Source: Saururus chinensis
Lineage: Eukaryota; Streptophyta; Magnoliopsida; Piperales; Saururaceae
Length of the DNA stretch: 64,000 nucleotides
Assembly: GCA_035235625.1 (NCBI GenBank)
Contig: CP141145.1
Coordinates: forward strand, 34,948,668 to 35,012,667
Reading direction: 5' to 3'
Part shown: piece after piece, positions 23,214-36,746 of the stretch
Position numbering within the stretch: the stretch's first letter is position 1
Layout of the letters: each line of letters starts with the position of its first letter
Notes under the pieces: generated by a model
The model's input: the letters and a program-made list of their open reading frames with translations, nothing else
The model's database searches: none
What the model was told of the DNA's origin: nothing
Made by a program: the position numbers and the translations under genes

Positions 23214-25563
23214 GGGTCGTTGGTGGGAATCAAATTAGTTAGTGAAGAGTGAGTAGTTTTGAAAGTAATGGGAGAAGTCCCGACATTATACCTTTCACTT
23301 GGTACTCCCGCCCACTCCAAAACTCTTTTTACACAATTTTCTTTTCTATCTTTTTTTTTTAAATTTTATCATTTCTTTTTTTTGTTTCGAGTAGGGGATC
23401 ACGAGCCTTAGGGCTTTGACTTAGTCTCCTTACTCTCTATGTGGAGCCATGGGGTTTGTCCACATAATCTCTTTGGATTTTTTCTTTGAACTTTAAGTTT
23501 GTAAAATTTTTTTTATGTTTTTATCCATTTTAGTCTTTTATGGCTAAACATTTTTCAAAAGCAAGACTTATCGTGGGGCCTACAAGTCTTACTTAGTCTT
23601 TTACTAATTTTTTTTATTTTTATGGCTATTTTGGTGTGAAATTCACAGGGTCTCACATGGCATTTTATAATTTTAATTTTTTATTTGGTAATCATTTTGA
23701 TGTGGCTACATGAGAAGCCTCTCTTAGCAAATTTAAATTTTGTAACTAACTTTGGGTGTAAAGGGGCCTCATGAGGTCCTCACATAAGAAATTTTTTTGT
23801 TGGAAGCCTTAGCCCATTTCTATGTATGTAGGATTGGATTTTGCTTCTTATTTTTCTCTTCTCTGAACTTTGTCCACTTTGGAGACTTTGTACATTTTAG
23901 AAATTTGGTCTCATTCAGAGCTAGTCAAGCTCTAAAATCTTAGCATTTGAATTTTGACTTTTTTTCTCATAAAAAATTTATGTCAACATCTAGAGCTATA
24001 TGCGTCCCCAACTGTATATTTTCTTATTATTATTTTAAATTTAAGCTAAATTAGTAGCCTATCCCACATTGTTAATCTTTGTAAAAAGATTGTGAAAAAT
24101 ACATGTTATATTTTCACATGTCTTCTATAGCATTATTATTTATTATGTATTAGATTAGATTATCCCACTACTATTATAACTTATTGTTTAATCAATTTTT
24201 TTACTAACTACCATTAATTTGATAACAAAGTAGTCTATGTCAAACGTGTACCTTTATTTTGTATGTGTCAGTTTGTTTCCTTCCATGTCCATTCTAGGCA
24301 TATGCGGATAGACAAAGACATGGTCCGCCAAAAAACATACAGTTGTGAACAAAGACATTCCTTATGCTGGGGTCACCGCTAGTAGGGATAATAGAAAATG
24401 CTTACCATGTAAAAAGCCTTTGGACTCATTAAAATTTGTGTATGATAAAGGCAAAGAGCATCTCCTTTGCCCACATTGTACAATGGATTGTTCTTAATGG
24501 TTAGTGAGGTTTGTTTCTATATCAAAGCATATATGATTGCCTTAACACATTTTTTGTTTTTGTTGAACTAAAATTCCGTTCCACCCTTTAAAGAAGATAA
24601 TTTGGCAGTTAAAGTTCAAAATAATACATAGTGGCAATTTAGGAGGCATGTTGGAGGAGAAATGACTCCCCTTTAGTGCAATTACATCAAGGGGGAGTCC
24701 CTTTCTCTAATTCTCTTGAGGATGAGAGTTGGAAGAGAAATCATTTTTCCCCAACCCTAATGCCTCTCAATCATGCCCATAGTATACATAATAAAAGCAG
24801 AAGGCTGAGGAAGGTGCGATTGACTTACTTGACCGAGCACTCACAACAACTATCTTGGAAAGAATGCATCTATTTTCCCCTGTGATGTACTCATGCCCCC
24901 TTATTATTTCTACACCGTAATGAAAGTTAAAAAATTCCCCATGCATTCCCCTCCCTACATTATAATATTTTATAATAAAAAATTACTCATACTCAGCCAA
25001 CAATGACTACAATGCGACAATGATGGTGGTCCTGCTCCTCTCCCCCCTCACCCCTCTTTCTTCTCTTTTCTTTTCCCTTCTACTCGTAGCCCGATCTAGC
25101 CAGGCTGGCGGTCAAGTTGTGGCAACAACCATCCATTGGCAATGGCTAGTCGTGCCCAAATTTAGCTACTAGGCAGCAACAACCACCGTTGTTGCTTGCA
25201 AGTAGCATCAGCAATTGCAGTTGCACCTACTAGCCAATAGAAGAAGAAAAAAAAACATTTGATGGCTAGTTGCACTAGTGCAAGAGAAGGTATGAGGTGT
25301 TGGGGTGGCCAGTAGTAAAACAATGGGTGACCGTACGGGGCTAAGCAATAAAAAAATCCTAATTTTATATTTTAAAAAAATATTAAATATATAGTAGGTG
25401 GGAAATAGAAGCATTCTATTGTCAAATGTATTTTTGTGTTTGTAATTGTGTTCCATTTTCACTTGGCTAAAATTTACTTACTTGTGTTCGTGGATAGTGC
25501 GAGAAGATTTGGGCATGCACAACATTGATAAAAATGTACTACATATTTTGTTCTTGTGTAAGA
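23214..25563. other. AT-rich intergenic DNA, no gene seen
   Basis: Long T- and A-runs with only short chance frames. No LTR ends, inverted ends or protein motifs were recognised. Confidence 0.6.
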
Positions 25564-25568
25564 GTTGT

Positions 25569-27302
25569 TGTAACGACCTGGCTTGACTCAGGCTTTTGAA
25601 ATTTTGAATTAAAATTTAATTCCTTAAATGATAAACGTCATCTGTGTGTGAGAACTGTAACGTTCCTCTATGCACTACAGAGCTTTAAAGCTTTGTCATG
25701 CATAGACTAAAATAAAACATATATTTATAATTAATTTGGATCAGGCCAACATTGTTGTACTGTTAGTTGCCTACATATGTATTGGATAACATCTCTAATG
25801 TTATTCCAATACAATTGGATCTAAATGTAGTTATGTCTAACAACTAATATATGCATTAGGCAGTAAAAAACACATATACGTCAAAATATGTATATCCAAC
25901 TATTTAATCAGTAAGAAATTATCGGAGTTAAATGGAAGTTAACAAAACAACGAAATTACACATCTCGCTCTATCACAGAGCGAGCAAAACATAGCCGAGT
26001 AGATTATATCATATCATATCTCATATGCCATATGTCAAAATGCATAGGAACATAGCAAATTATATAATTTATTTAGCACACACATTCATATAATCATATA
26101 TTAAATTGAAAGATTGAAAACACTTACTCCCATATAATTCTGAAAGTAACAACTTTTGAAGTTGCTCATTCTTTCAGGGCATCCTCCTCTTCATGTCTGG
26201 AGACAGCGGAAAACCTCAACTTACTCAATAATATTTATCTCATTGCGCCTGAAGGCGACAAACATACACTCCCCTTTCCCAGGGCTCATCTATGCCTAAA
26301 TACAATAGATTGAATCTCCCATTACTCAGAGACGCATCACTCTTTATATGCTTGAAGGCGGTGGAGAGAACCTCCCCTTACCCAGAGACACATGCCCATA
26401 GGCTATTGATAGAACCTTCCCTTACTCTGGGTGTTTATCTTTCTACGTGCCCATAGGGGATAGGGAAAATTTCCCCTTACTTGAAGACACTTCTCTCTCA
26501 TCATGTCTCTAGACGATGAACCGAACTTCCTCTTACCCAAAGACATCTCACACTTCCTGTGCCCATATGAGGTGGACATAACTTTCCCTTACCCGAGATA
26601 TTTCTCTCTTTACGGCCTGACAACAGAGAATGAAGTATCTTTTCTTGAGCCATTTTCTCCCTCTAGAGTACCCTACTCAAAGAATGGACCCGTCCATCGC
26701 ATAGAACACACTCGGTTTAGTCAAAAACGTCTTTTGAATGGACTAAATTGGACTCAGAATGACCCAGAAACAGAGAACATAGGGTATGATCTCCCAAAAA
26801 CCCCTCAACCCCTTATATAGGACAGTGGCATGCCAAAATCACAATGCCCGCAGTTTTTGGCCATGTTGCGTGTGGCACTTGTGCATCACGAGCATGACAC
26901 GCGGGTCCGCCTTGCAATGTGCAGGACCGAATGTCGCACATGCGGTATTTTTCTTTTTTTTTTTCTATTTTTATTCCTATCTTCAAACATCCATATATTT
27001 CTACTATAGACTTAAATTCGTACATTCTTAGTACCGTTGAGCTCATATTGACGAGCCCTATAAAACTAAAAAGTTCAAGGTAGGTTATCCGGCTCTTTTC
27101 AACTAAGTTTCACCTATGAGACACACTTCTCAAGGTTATAATTTTTGCTCCCGACCTCTATTTTGTGTATTTTTTGATTCATCACGCTCGTTACTTCGAG
27201 CTTTACTTATACATAGGGATTTCATCGCATGAAACCTCTTAAAGCTTGTCCAAAATCCTTTAATCCTTTAGGTTAGACGTAATTGCAAAATAGGTCATTA
27301 GA
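25569..27302 (-). mobile_element. Old solo LTR, same family as 36747-39150
   Basis: The plus strand begins TGTAACGACC and ends GGTCATTAGA, flanked by the 5-bp direct repeat GTTGT (25564-25568 and 27303-27307). Parts align with the 2.4 kb insertion at 36747-39150: the GCCTACATATG...GATAACATC block near 25770, a TCTCGCTCTATCACAGAGCGAG hairpin near 25963 (one copy only), the run of CTCCCCTTACCC-type blocks at 26200-26500, and a minus-strand TATA-like CTATATAAGG at 26811-26820. It is much more diverged and shorter than that copy, so it is old. Confidence 0.75.
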
Positions 27303-27447
27303 GTTGTTCTATGTGTATAATCAACTTACGAATAATATGTAACCCGTATAAAATTTATGGAAGCTAATATTCCTACTCCATTTTCACTACACCAAAAGCC
27401 TATTCCATCACTAATTAGATATAGAAAGTAAATCATACTTAACAACA

Positions 27448-27787
27448 TGTTGTGCCCGGTGTAGGCACAATCGGTACACAGGAGTTCTACGCAGTGAAAG
27501 GGAAAGAAGTTGGAAGAAAGGGAAAAGAAGTCTGGAGTTTCATTCAACATGCCCACAAAAGAGGAAGATGACCCCTTTATGGGGAGTCGCACCCCATACT
27601 GGGAATCGCGCCCCATGTTGAGAGTCGTGCCACTACTAGGCCCGGTTCTCCCGTGGTCCACTAGTGCGCCCATTACAAAGCATCCAGAACAATAGTTAAC
27701 TGCTAATCAGAATGAAAACTAGCCTAATGACATAAATAAAGTACTGAAATAAGGGAAATACTAAGTCTAATGCACTCGTGCACAACA
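27448..27787 (-). repeat. 3' LTR of element C
   Basis: 340 bp, TGTTGTGCCC...GTGCACAACA on the plus strand. The minus-strand sequence just before it ends in a purine-rich GTGGTGGAG, likely the polypurine tract (27788-27796). Confidence 0.92.
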
Positions 27788-27892
27788 CTCCACCACGCTT
27801 CCGCACACGCCTTGTCCTCAAGGCGACCACGAAGGATACCGGAGCAGAAACTCATTCTCAGATAACCACGTAGCATCCTCAAGGGACTGGCC

Positions 27893-28980
27893 CTACCAAG
27901 AGACTAAAACCTCCGTAGTAATCCGACCAGAGCATCGTACACGGCGCTTATCAAGCAGCGCTACAGGAATGGGGTCAGACGAAGCCACGAGACCCATCAA
28001 GGGAAGAGGCAGAGCATCCATAGCCAGTGAAGGATCACCAATGCAACGGCGCAGCCTGGAAACATGAAAAACCGGATGGACCATAGACGTCGATGGCAGA
28101 GTGAGGCGGTAAGTAACCGAACCAATGCGCGCTTCGATAATATATGGCCCATGAAATCGTGGAGCAAGCTTAGAGTGCTCAGGCTAGAACAAGGAGGTCT
28201 GGCGCTGAGGAAGAACAGAGACATAAACCAAGTCCCCCACAACGAACTCGCGCTCTGTGTGATGGCTATCATAAATCTACTTCATACGGTTCTGAGCCTC
28301 AGACAGATACACTTTAAGCTGGTGAAGAACCTCATCCCTAGTTTGGAGCATGTAGTCAACCTCTGCCACTGAAGACCGATGGGGCACATAGGAGAGCACT
28401 GTAGGCAGTGGCCGGCCATAAAGGACCTTGAAAGGAGTGAAGTCGGCGCGAGTGTGATAAGCGGTGTTATAAGACCACTCCGCCCAAGGAAGAAGCTGTA
28501 GCCAACGGCGTGGCTGAGACATGGTGAAACAGCACAAATACTGCTCCAAACATCGGTTCACGACCTATGTTTGACCATCCATCTGAGGGTGATACGCTAT
28601 GCTCATGTGGAGAGAAGTGCCCTCTAAGGTGAAAGACTCGTGCCAAAACTGAGAGATGAAAACCCGGTCGCGATCAGAAACTATAGTGCGAGGCATACCA
28701 TGTAACTTGGCCACCTCCCGGACATAGAGTTCTGCCACCAACTTAGTTGTGTATGGATGACCCAGAGCACTGAAATGAGCATATTTAGACAGACGATCCA
28801 CTACCACCATGATCACCGACTTTCCTTGAACCAACGGTAAGGCCTCCACAAAATCCATAGAGACATCGTCCCAAACTTGATCCGGAATGGGCAAGGGCTG
28901 AAGTAACCCGGCAGGAGATGTGGTGGCTGACTTGGCACACTGACAGACATCACAAGCGGCCACATAAGCAGTCACTGTGC
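27893..28980 (-). mobile_element. Element C integrase and chromodomain start
   Basis: The minus strand encodes integrase zinc finger residues (CDVCQCAKSA), the DDE core (VVDRLSKYAHF, IVSDRDRVF), the late core YNTAYHTRADFTPF and a tail with LLDKRRVRCSGRITTEVLVSW, whose last residues resemble the first strand of a chromodomain. It is not intact. Confidence 0.82.
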
Positions 28981-29005
28981 GTCAGACACCTTGCCACAAG
29001 AAGTT

Positions 29006-30664
29006 CTAACTGACCCTTTTATAGGTGCGAAGAGCACCCCCATGACCCACCAAAGGAGAGGCATGGAAGTGAGCTATGAGACGCTGGCGCAGGTCAGTAA
29101 CCGCAGGCACCCAAAGACGGTCCTTCCAGAAGAGAAGGTCATCCCTCCATGCAAAGCCAGAATGCGTTGAGGGGTCAGTTTGAAGGGCCGCAATCATAGT
29201 GGAGGTCGGGGAATCATTGTGATACGCCTGCTTTAATTCATCAAGAAAAGGATAAACTGGACTGGAAATTGCCAAACATGAACCTGGGTTGGTGCGGCGA
29301 GATAGCGCATCAGCCACAGTGTTGTTAGATCCCTTCTTGTACACCACCTCATAGTCATAACCCAAGAGTTTGCTGACCCACCGTTGTTGGGCGGGCGTGG
29401 ACACCCGCTATTCAAGAAAATACTTGAGCAGTTGATGGTCAGTGCAAATGAGAAACCGCCGGCCGAGCAAATAAGGGCTCCACTTGTCGACAGCGAGGAC
29501 AATGGCGAGCATCTCTTTCTCGTAGACAGAGAGGGACAAGGAACAGCCAGCCAAAGCCTTACTGAAGTAGGCAATGGGATGCTCCTCTTGAAGTAATACT
29601 GCCCCTAGGCCAGCCTTTGAAGCATCGGTCTCCACCACAAATGGCCGGCTAAAATCAGGAAGAATCAGAATAGGGGCAGTCGCCATAGCTTGCTTCAACT
29701 CCTCAAAAGCTGCCTGGGCAGTGTCCGACCAGCAAAAGGCGCCTTTCTGTAGCAGCTGAGTGAGCGGCCAAGCAATCTCGCTGTAGTGGGGAATAAAGCA
29801 TCGATAATTGCCAGTAAGGCCAAGGAAGCCCCACAGCGCCCGGACACAGTTAGGAGCCGGCCAAGACAGCATGGCGGCCACCTTAGTGGGGTCTGTAGCC
29901 ACCCCATCACGAGAGATGATATGACCCAAGTAATCAACCTGTGGGCTGCCAAACGAACACTTCGAACATTTAAGAAACAATGAGTTAGCTTGCAGGATAT
30001 CAAAGACAAACCTGAGATGCTCCAAATGGTCGCCCCACGACTTGCTATAGATCAGAATATCATCGAAGAACACCAAGATGTAGCGGCGGAGGAAGGGCCA
30101 AAACAGGTCATTCATAAGGCTCTGAAATGTAGAGGGCACGTTCGTGAGGCCGAACGACATGACCAAGAACTCGAAATGACCATCATGAGTACAAAAGGCG
30201 GTCTTATGCACATTGGTGGGCTGCATACGGATCTGATAACCTGAACGAAGGTCAAGCTTACTGAATACGGTAGCACCAGACAACTCATCCAACAGTTCCT
30301 CCACTACCGGTATCGGATATTTGTCCTTCACTGTGATAGCATTCAGTGCTAGGTAATCAACACAGAAGCGCCAAGTACCATCCTTCTTACAGACCAGCAG
30401 CACTGGGGAAGAAAAGTAGCTCGTGTTGGGCTGAATGATACCTGAGGAAAGCATGTCCGCTACCAGACACTCGATTTCAGCCTTTTGAATGTATGGATAA
30501 TGATAAGGACGGACATTGGCTAGAGAAGCACCTGGAAGAATAGGGATGGAGTGGTCATGAGCCCGCACTGGAGGAAGGCCTTTCGGTTCAGCAAACACCG
30601 TGTCATACGCTGCCAAGAGGTCAAGAAGGTCCTGAGGCAAGTCATCTTGTACCACATCCATCAA
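29006..30664 (-). mobile_element. Element C reverse transcriptase and RNase H
   Basis: The minus strand carries TWRFCVDYLALN, VFFDDILIYSKSW, SRDGVATDPTKV (reverse transcriptase) and FVVETDASKAGLGAVLLQE, CTDHQLLKY, VADALSRRTNPGS (RNase H). Collinear with 15769-17400 of element B. Not intact. Confidence 0.87.
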
Positions 30665-31447
30665 CGCCCGCTGATGGAGAAGAAGTCCTTGCGATGCGAA
30701 CTGGAAGACGGACCCCGTCGCCTGAGCAGAAAGGAGAGTGCCAGGCTGAGAGCCTTGGAGACGTACCCACTATCCGTGCAATGCGAAATCCATTACGAGG
30801 TCTTTAAAGTTCCAGAGAACGTCCCCAAGCTCCTGGAACCACTGCACCCCCAACACCACATCAGCCCCCTTCGTCAGAAGTAAGAAGAGGTCGGTCACAA
30901 AGGTGTGGCCCTGAATGGAGAGTGCGACCTGGGTACAGACGCCTGAACTTTGGAGGTGATTGCCATCACCAATCAATACATCAAAGGGCATCGAATCAGA
31001 CACAAAGCAACCTAGCCGCTGCGCAACGTTGTCGTTGATGGAGTTGTGAGTAGACCCGCTGTCAATCAGAATGACAACCTATTGCCGCTTGAGATAACCC
31101 TGTACTCGCATAGTGCGCGGAGTGAATGCCCCCGAAAAAGCATGCATAGAGATCTCCGGCAGTGTATCGGCAGGGTATGAAGAATCAGGCCCCTCTGTCA
31201 CCCCTGTCTCCTCATCGATCTCCTCCACTAAGAGACTGCCCTTAACAGAACAACGATACCATGGGACAAACTTCTCATCGCAGCAAAAACAAAGCCCTTT
31301 TGCACGACGTTCCTCCATTTGTGCGGGAGTGAGACGGCGGACAATCGGGCCGGCCTGAAGGGGTGTTTGACCAACGCGGCTAGCCCCCGGGCTGTTGGCT
31401 AGAGCGGCAAGACGAGAGGCGGACATAGCAGCCCAAGAAAAAGGTCT
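30665..31447 (-). mobile_element. Element C protease and gag C-terminus
   Basis: The minus strand encodes the zinc knuckle CFCCDEKFVPWYRC and the protease-region ADVVLGVQWFQELGD, matching element B at 17407-18130. It stops at the target duplication GATCC (31448-31452). The next gag pieces are at 36663-36741 and 39156-40086. Confidence 0.8.
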
Positions 31448-31452
31448 GATCC

Positions 31453-34400
31453 TGTAAGGTCCTTGATTTTTCTACGATTTTTTGTGATTTTCCTGCTATT
31501 TTTTGGTCATTTTCGGCGGCAAAATGTGACGCTACGGTGTATTTGTATTTTTATATTTTCCTCTGTATTTTTACCCGCAGAGTCGGGTGTGGGGCTTAGT
31601 CGTGGGCCATAGGCTTCGCTGCACGCTTATGGCGCAAATTTTGGAGGTTCGATGAGTAACCAGTGAGTTAATGCGCGTTGAGGATATGTTTGGAAAAAAA
31701 GAAAAAAAAGAAAAAGAAAAAAAAAGGATTGAGATTGCCCGCCCGATCTAGAACCTCCTGATGTGTGAACAGTGCGCCGCCCCCGTTTCTGTCTGATCCT
31801 TGTGCCCGGCAGGCTGCAGGATGCCGGCACAGGCTCCGCCCCGGCGGCGCGACGCCGAGGGGCCACTACCCCAACCACCCACGGCCGCTCTGCCTCCTCC
31901 CCCGGTTTGCCCTCTCTCCCCTCTATTTTGTGATTCTGCCGCCGCCATGGGCCGGCGAGGGCCACCCGGCCACCCATGGTTCCGCTCTGGGTTGGTGATG
32001 GCAAGAGGATACCTCTCCCGGCCCTAGACGGCCTCTCCTCCGCCGTCCCATTCCATTTCTCCCCATTGCCTCTGTTTTTCCACCCCCCCTTCTGTCGACC
32101 TCGTCGGCAGGCTTCCGCCGTCGTTGGACGGCTCGGCTGGGCTCTGTCCAGTGCCGCCTTGCTCCGGCAATGGCAAGGAGCCACTCCTCCCGGCCCGGTG
32201 GGCCTCTGCACCGCCGCCCCATCCTATTTCCCCCTCTCTGCCCTGTTCCGCCGACGCACTGTTTTGGGTAAACAGTGGCAGCCAGTGGTGATTTGTGGAC
32301 GATTCGACCTTCCTCCAGCCTCACCTTGCTCCGGAGAAGGTAGTGGACCACCCTACCCAGCCCGGTTCCATCCCCTCTGCCGTCCTTTGCTTTGCCCAGT
32401 CCGATTTGCGCGGTACTGTGGGTGGATTTTCCAGTGAGCTGGCACCGCCATCGTTGGCGGGTGAGGATAACTTGACCATCGTGGGCTCCGCCCCGGCCTT
32501 GCGATGGCCCAGGGATGGCCCCACCCACCTGGACCGATTCAGCCTCCGTCCCCATGGCCACTCCGCCCTTATGGGTTTTCCCCGGTCAGCCACTCTGTGT
32601 TTGGCTTTTGACGCCATCGGCATTAGCCAGTAGTGGCCGAATGGCCACCGAGGATTCCGCCTCAGTCTAGTAACGACTAGAGACGGTCCCACCTCGCACA
32701 GTTTGATTGCCTTTGACCTGTGTCTTTCCTTGCGGCCCGTAGCCACAACTAGTTCCGCTCACCGGCATATTTGCCCGTTGACCCCTCTTGCCCATTTTAC
32801 GCCGTCGGTACCGGACAACCTCTGACAAGAGTTTGTATGTCTTACCTTGACAGAAGGTGGACGAGTCCACCTGCACAGGCCTTGGCTAATGACAACCTCG
32901 TAGCCTTTGCTCAACCTTGAACCCTCCCCCTGCTCTCTGTCGTGCGAGATGCACAGCTGCCCGAACCATGGGTATTGGTTGTGGGTGGCGATCGGCAATG
33001 TCACCGTTTAGATTGGCCACCGCTAGGGCCTTAGCCCTATTGGCTTTTGTGGGCCTTGGTTCGCCTCCTTTCAGCCCTCTCCTCCGCCCCTTTGGGTTGC
33101 GTGTGCATGTGGCCACGCATGTGCTTTTGGGTTTAGGCGCCGCATTCGCGCCGCCTGACCATCGATTGGCTTTGCCACCGAGTGGGGTTGACACAAAGCC
33201 GTCCTCCACCTCTCCTCTGTCCTCGAGCGTTGCCTCATGCTCTCCGTCCTTATGTGAGCCTTTGTTGACCGAAATTGTTGCCGTTGGGTGTTGTCCACGG
33301 CCAATTTCGATATCTTGTGGCCGGCTGAGCACGTCTTAGCCACCGGCCGATCTTCAGTTGGTACACCATCAACTTCTGGTCACACTGCCACCTAGGTTGG
33401 CTTGACATTTCTCCCGGCCACCCTAGTGTGCCGTTGTGGATCGCAGGTTTTGCCGCATTGATTTTTGACACCCTGTTTGGCCGTGATAGTTCCGGCACTC
33501 CCTAAAATCCTCGGGACAGCAGCTCTCTCAGCCAGGCAATGGTTTTGACCGCCAACTCCACCGCTGACACCGCCACCGTCGTGTGCTCGCCATCGAACGT
33601 CATGATTACGAGGTAGAGGAGCTTTGAACTCATAATTTCATGATAGCATGCTTTAAATGAGTAGTAGCATGCTAGGATTGTATGATTCCATGCTTTGGAT
33701 GTTAAGTAACGATCCGATTGCATGATGTGCAAGTAAGCATGATTATATGGTATGTTGAAATGCATATGACATGCATGTTGGCTATAAGTATGTTGGATGT
33801 AAGTCTGTGCTAGTGATGACTAGCGTGTTTGTTGGTAAGTTTCGTATGTTGATTGAGTATGTGCTAGTGATGGCTAGAGTGTATGTTGACGTATGTATGC
33901 ATGTGCTAGTGATGGCTAGCGTGCATGTTTGAAGTGTGTTTGGATTATGCATGTGCTAGTGATGGCTAGTGTGCATGTTTGGAGTATGTATGGATTATGC
34001 ATGTGCTAGTGATGGCTAGCGTGTATGTTTGACGTATGTATGCATGTGCTAGTGATGGCTAGCGTGTATGTTCGACGTATGTATGCACTAGTGATAGCTA
34101 GCGAGCATGCTTGTAAGCTACGTAAGTATGACCGTATGTGTATGTTATACATATGTGTGAGACATACATATATATGATGGCTTTTTGCCTATGATTTGGA
34201 TATGTGTAAGTGTATGTGGGCAGAGGTATGGGCGATGGACAGTAAGAGGTGACAGAGGTTTGGTCTGGATTTGGATACGGTTGTGTAAGTGTATGATAGA
34301 GGACAGAGGATATGAGTATGACGGGCAAGGATTAGAATGGATCGGTTTGGGTTGGATTGTATGTTGGGTGATTGTCAAACAGTAAGAGTGTGCATAATTG

Positions 34401-36657
34401 TACAAGCATAACGTACAGATTATGAAGTGAAAAGTAAGCATAATCAGTGAGATATAAGTAAGAGGGCGACAACTGGGTTGGTTCTGAGGAGCTTCATTTG
34501 ATGATGTCAGTGTAAGATGATGTGGCCATAAGGTAGATGGCGGAGATTGTAAGACCGTAAGGATTTTTTTGTACAATGAGTTTTGTCCATGATGTGGATG
34601 GGTAAGTGAAGTTTGCTGCCTCGACGAACTAGAGTTTCGATCGGGCTCAGCTTTGGTTTGATCAGTCGAGGACTGTGAGTTTGTGTGGCATAATTGTACT
34701 GCATAATATACCTAATTCAAACTTGAATTATAAGCACAGCTAATGATAGCGTTGTGAGCTTGAGACCTGCGGGTTTGACGGATTAAGTTCCGTGTTTGAG
34801 CTGGCCACTAATGAGTTGGCCAAGCATTTCTCATGTCTTGACATGGTGTTTATCCTGCGGGATGTTGTCTGTGTGCTGTATAGAGCACCAAACGTCTGAT
34901 GCTTTGCTGAGAGCGACATATGTTTCTGATTTGGTCTGCGTGTTGTATAAGCCCAGACGTTTGATGCTCTGTTGAGAGCGATGTACATTTTTTACTTTGT
35001 TTGTGTGCTATATGAAGCCCAAACGTCTGATGCTCTGTTGAGAGCGAAGTATGTTTTCGATTTGGTCTGTGTGCTATATAAGCCCAAAAATTTGATGCTC
35101 TGTTGAGAGCGTTGTATGATTCCGCCCAAGAGTGGCACTGTACGTTTTTGCCCATGTGGCACTGTATGTTTTCTGCCCAAGAGTGGCATTGGCACTATAA
35201 GACCCATTATGGTGGGCAATTCTCTGGCACTATAAGACCCATTATGGTGGGCAATTCTATGGCACTATAAGACCCATTATGGTGGGCAACTGTATGACCC
35301 CTTATGTGTGAGTGTTTATGTTTGTGCGCTCAGGTAAGTATTATCATGGATCTACTCTTACCTGTTTGATCCAGTGCCCCATGAGCATTGGTGTGCCTTA
35401 CCTTCGAAAAAGTCCATGGCGTCTAGTCACTCCCCGGAGGTTAAGGTGTTACCCCAGTGGCATTCTTTTCCATTTGACGTTGGAGCTTATTAGTTGTAAT
35501 GAGCTTCAGTGGTTGATAGTATGAGCACGACTGTAAGCGTATGAGTATGTGTATGACTGTAAGCGTATGAGTATGAGTATGACTGTAAGTGTATATGTAT
35601 GAGCACGATTGTAAGAGTATGTGGATGAGCACGACTGTAAGAGTATGTGTACGAGTATGATTGTACGAGTAAGATCGTACATATATGGGTAAGTTGTATG
35701 AGTGAGCAATATGATTGTACGAGTAAGGTTGTACAAGTATGCCTATGTTGTATGAGTATGTGTACAGTGGTACGAGTAAGTTTGTATGACCTAGATAAGG
35801 GTGTTTGTGTAAGTTTAATTTGATGGTATGAGTTTGGCACGATGGTGCCTTTAGTATGATTTTGGCACGATGGTGCCTTTGGTATGATGTTGGCACGATA
35901 GTGCATTTGGTATGATTTTGGCACGATAGTGCATTTGGTATGATTTTGGCATGATGGTGCCTTTGGTATGATTTTGACACGATGGTGCATTTGGTATGAT
36001 TGTATGCGTATTAGCATGATATTGATATGCCTATCTGCTTCATGTTTGAGTTGCATGAACGCATGTATTTATGAACTTATTGAATTCACCGTTTGGGATT
36101 TCCCCTACTGGGTATTTTCCTACTGAGTATGAAAATACTCATCGCCCTACTTTTTAGCCCTGTTGTATGGGAGGTTTTGCAGGTTGTGCGGAGAACTCCT
36201 AGAGACAGATGCTCGCTTCCGAGGTGGATTGATTCCCTTCGACTCAGGTATATGCTTTACTCACTGCGAGTTTATTTGTGCCATGATCCGATGTATTGGG
36301 TGAGACGAGTCGTTAAGATGTTTATCTATTCTGGACTTTCATTTGGATTAGTCGGTGGACTGTTATGGGACTTGCACTCAGGGATGCCTGGGAGGGATTT
36401 GTATTTAAAGTCTATGATCATAACAATTTATTCGTATGTGTGTTTTCAAGTAGCGCCTGATGATATTTGCTTTGGCCGTATGATGTTTGACCGTATGATG
36501 AAAATATTTAGATGGAAAATGGATGTTTAGTGTTTTAAATTATAAACTGTTTTATCAGGTTTTGATTTCATCATTTTTCCTCCGATTTACAGACGTTATA
36601 TTGCAAAAAAATTTTGTGAATTTTAAGGCAAATGTGTGAAAAATCTCGGGCGTTACA
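31453..36657 (+). mobile_element. 5.2 kb solo-LTR-like insertion in element C
   Basis: The insertion starts TGTAAGGTCC and ends GGGCGTTACA, with target duplication GATCC at 31448-31452 and 36658-36662. No repeat of one end at the other end, no primer site and no pol motifs were seen, so it reads as one very large solo LTR rather than a full element. It contains a GC-rich block (about 31740-33560) with long open frames on both strands, then at least five separate tandem arrays. The plus orientation is inferred from its start resembling the element A LTR start. A non-autonomous element is an alternative. Confidence 0.75.
33800..36005. repeat. Five tandem arrays inside the 5.2 kb insertion
   Basis: Distinct arrays follow one another. 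They are GTGCTAGTGATGGCTAG units (about 33800-34110), a ~65-75-bp unit with GATGCTCTGTTGAGAGCG (about 34890-35120), three exact-period 35-bp units with GGCACTATAAGACCCATTAT (35191-35290), GTATGAG/GACTGTAAG units (about 35518-35790) and six ~32-bp units with TTTGGCACGATGGTGCC (about 35825-36005). Confidence 0.85.
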
Positions 36658-36662
36658 GATCC

Positions 36663-36741
36663 TGCCCCCGCGACGCTGTCTAGCCAACTTCTCTTCCTTG
36701 ATACGTGCATGGCGCACGACATCCCGCATGCTAGAACAGGG
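36663..36741 (-). mobile_element. Short gag piece of element C between two insertions
   Basis: These 79 bp match element B near 18150-18240 and belong to the gag region. They are all that separates the 5.2 kb and 2.4 kb insertions. Confidence 0.8.
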
Positions 36742-36746
36742 AAAGT

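Noticed and set aside
31627-32746. Long minus-strand Arg/Gly-rich open frames
   Set aside because: GC-rich sequence makes long frames on both strands; no domain is recognisable and the region lies inside an LTR-type insertion.
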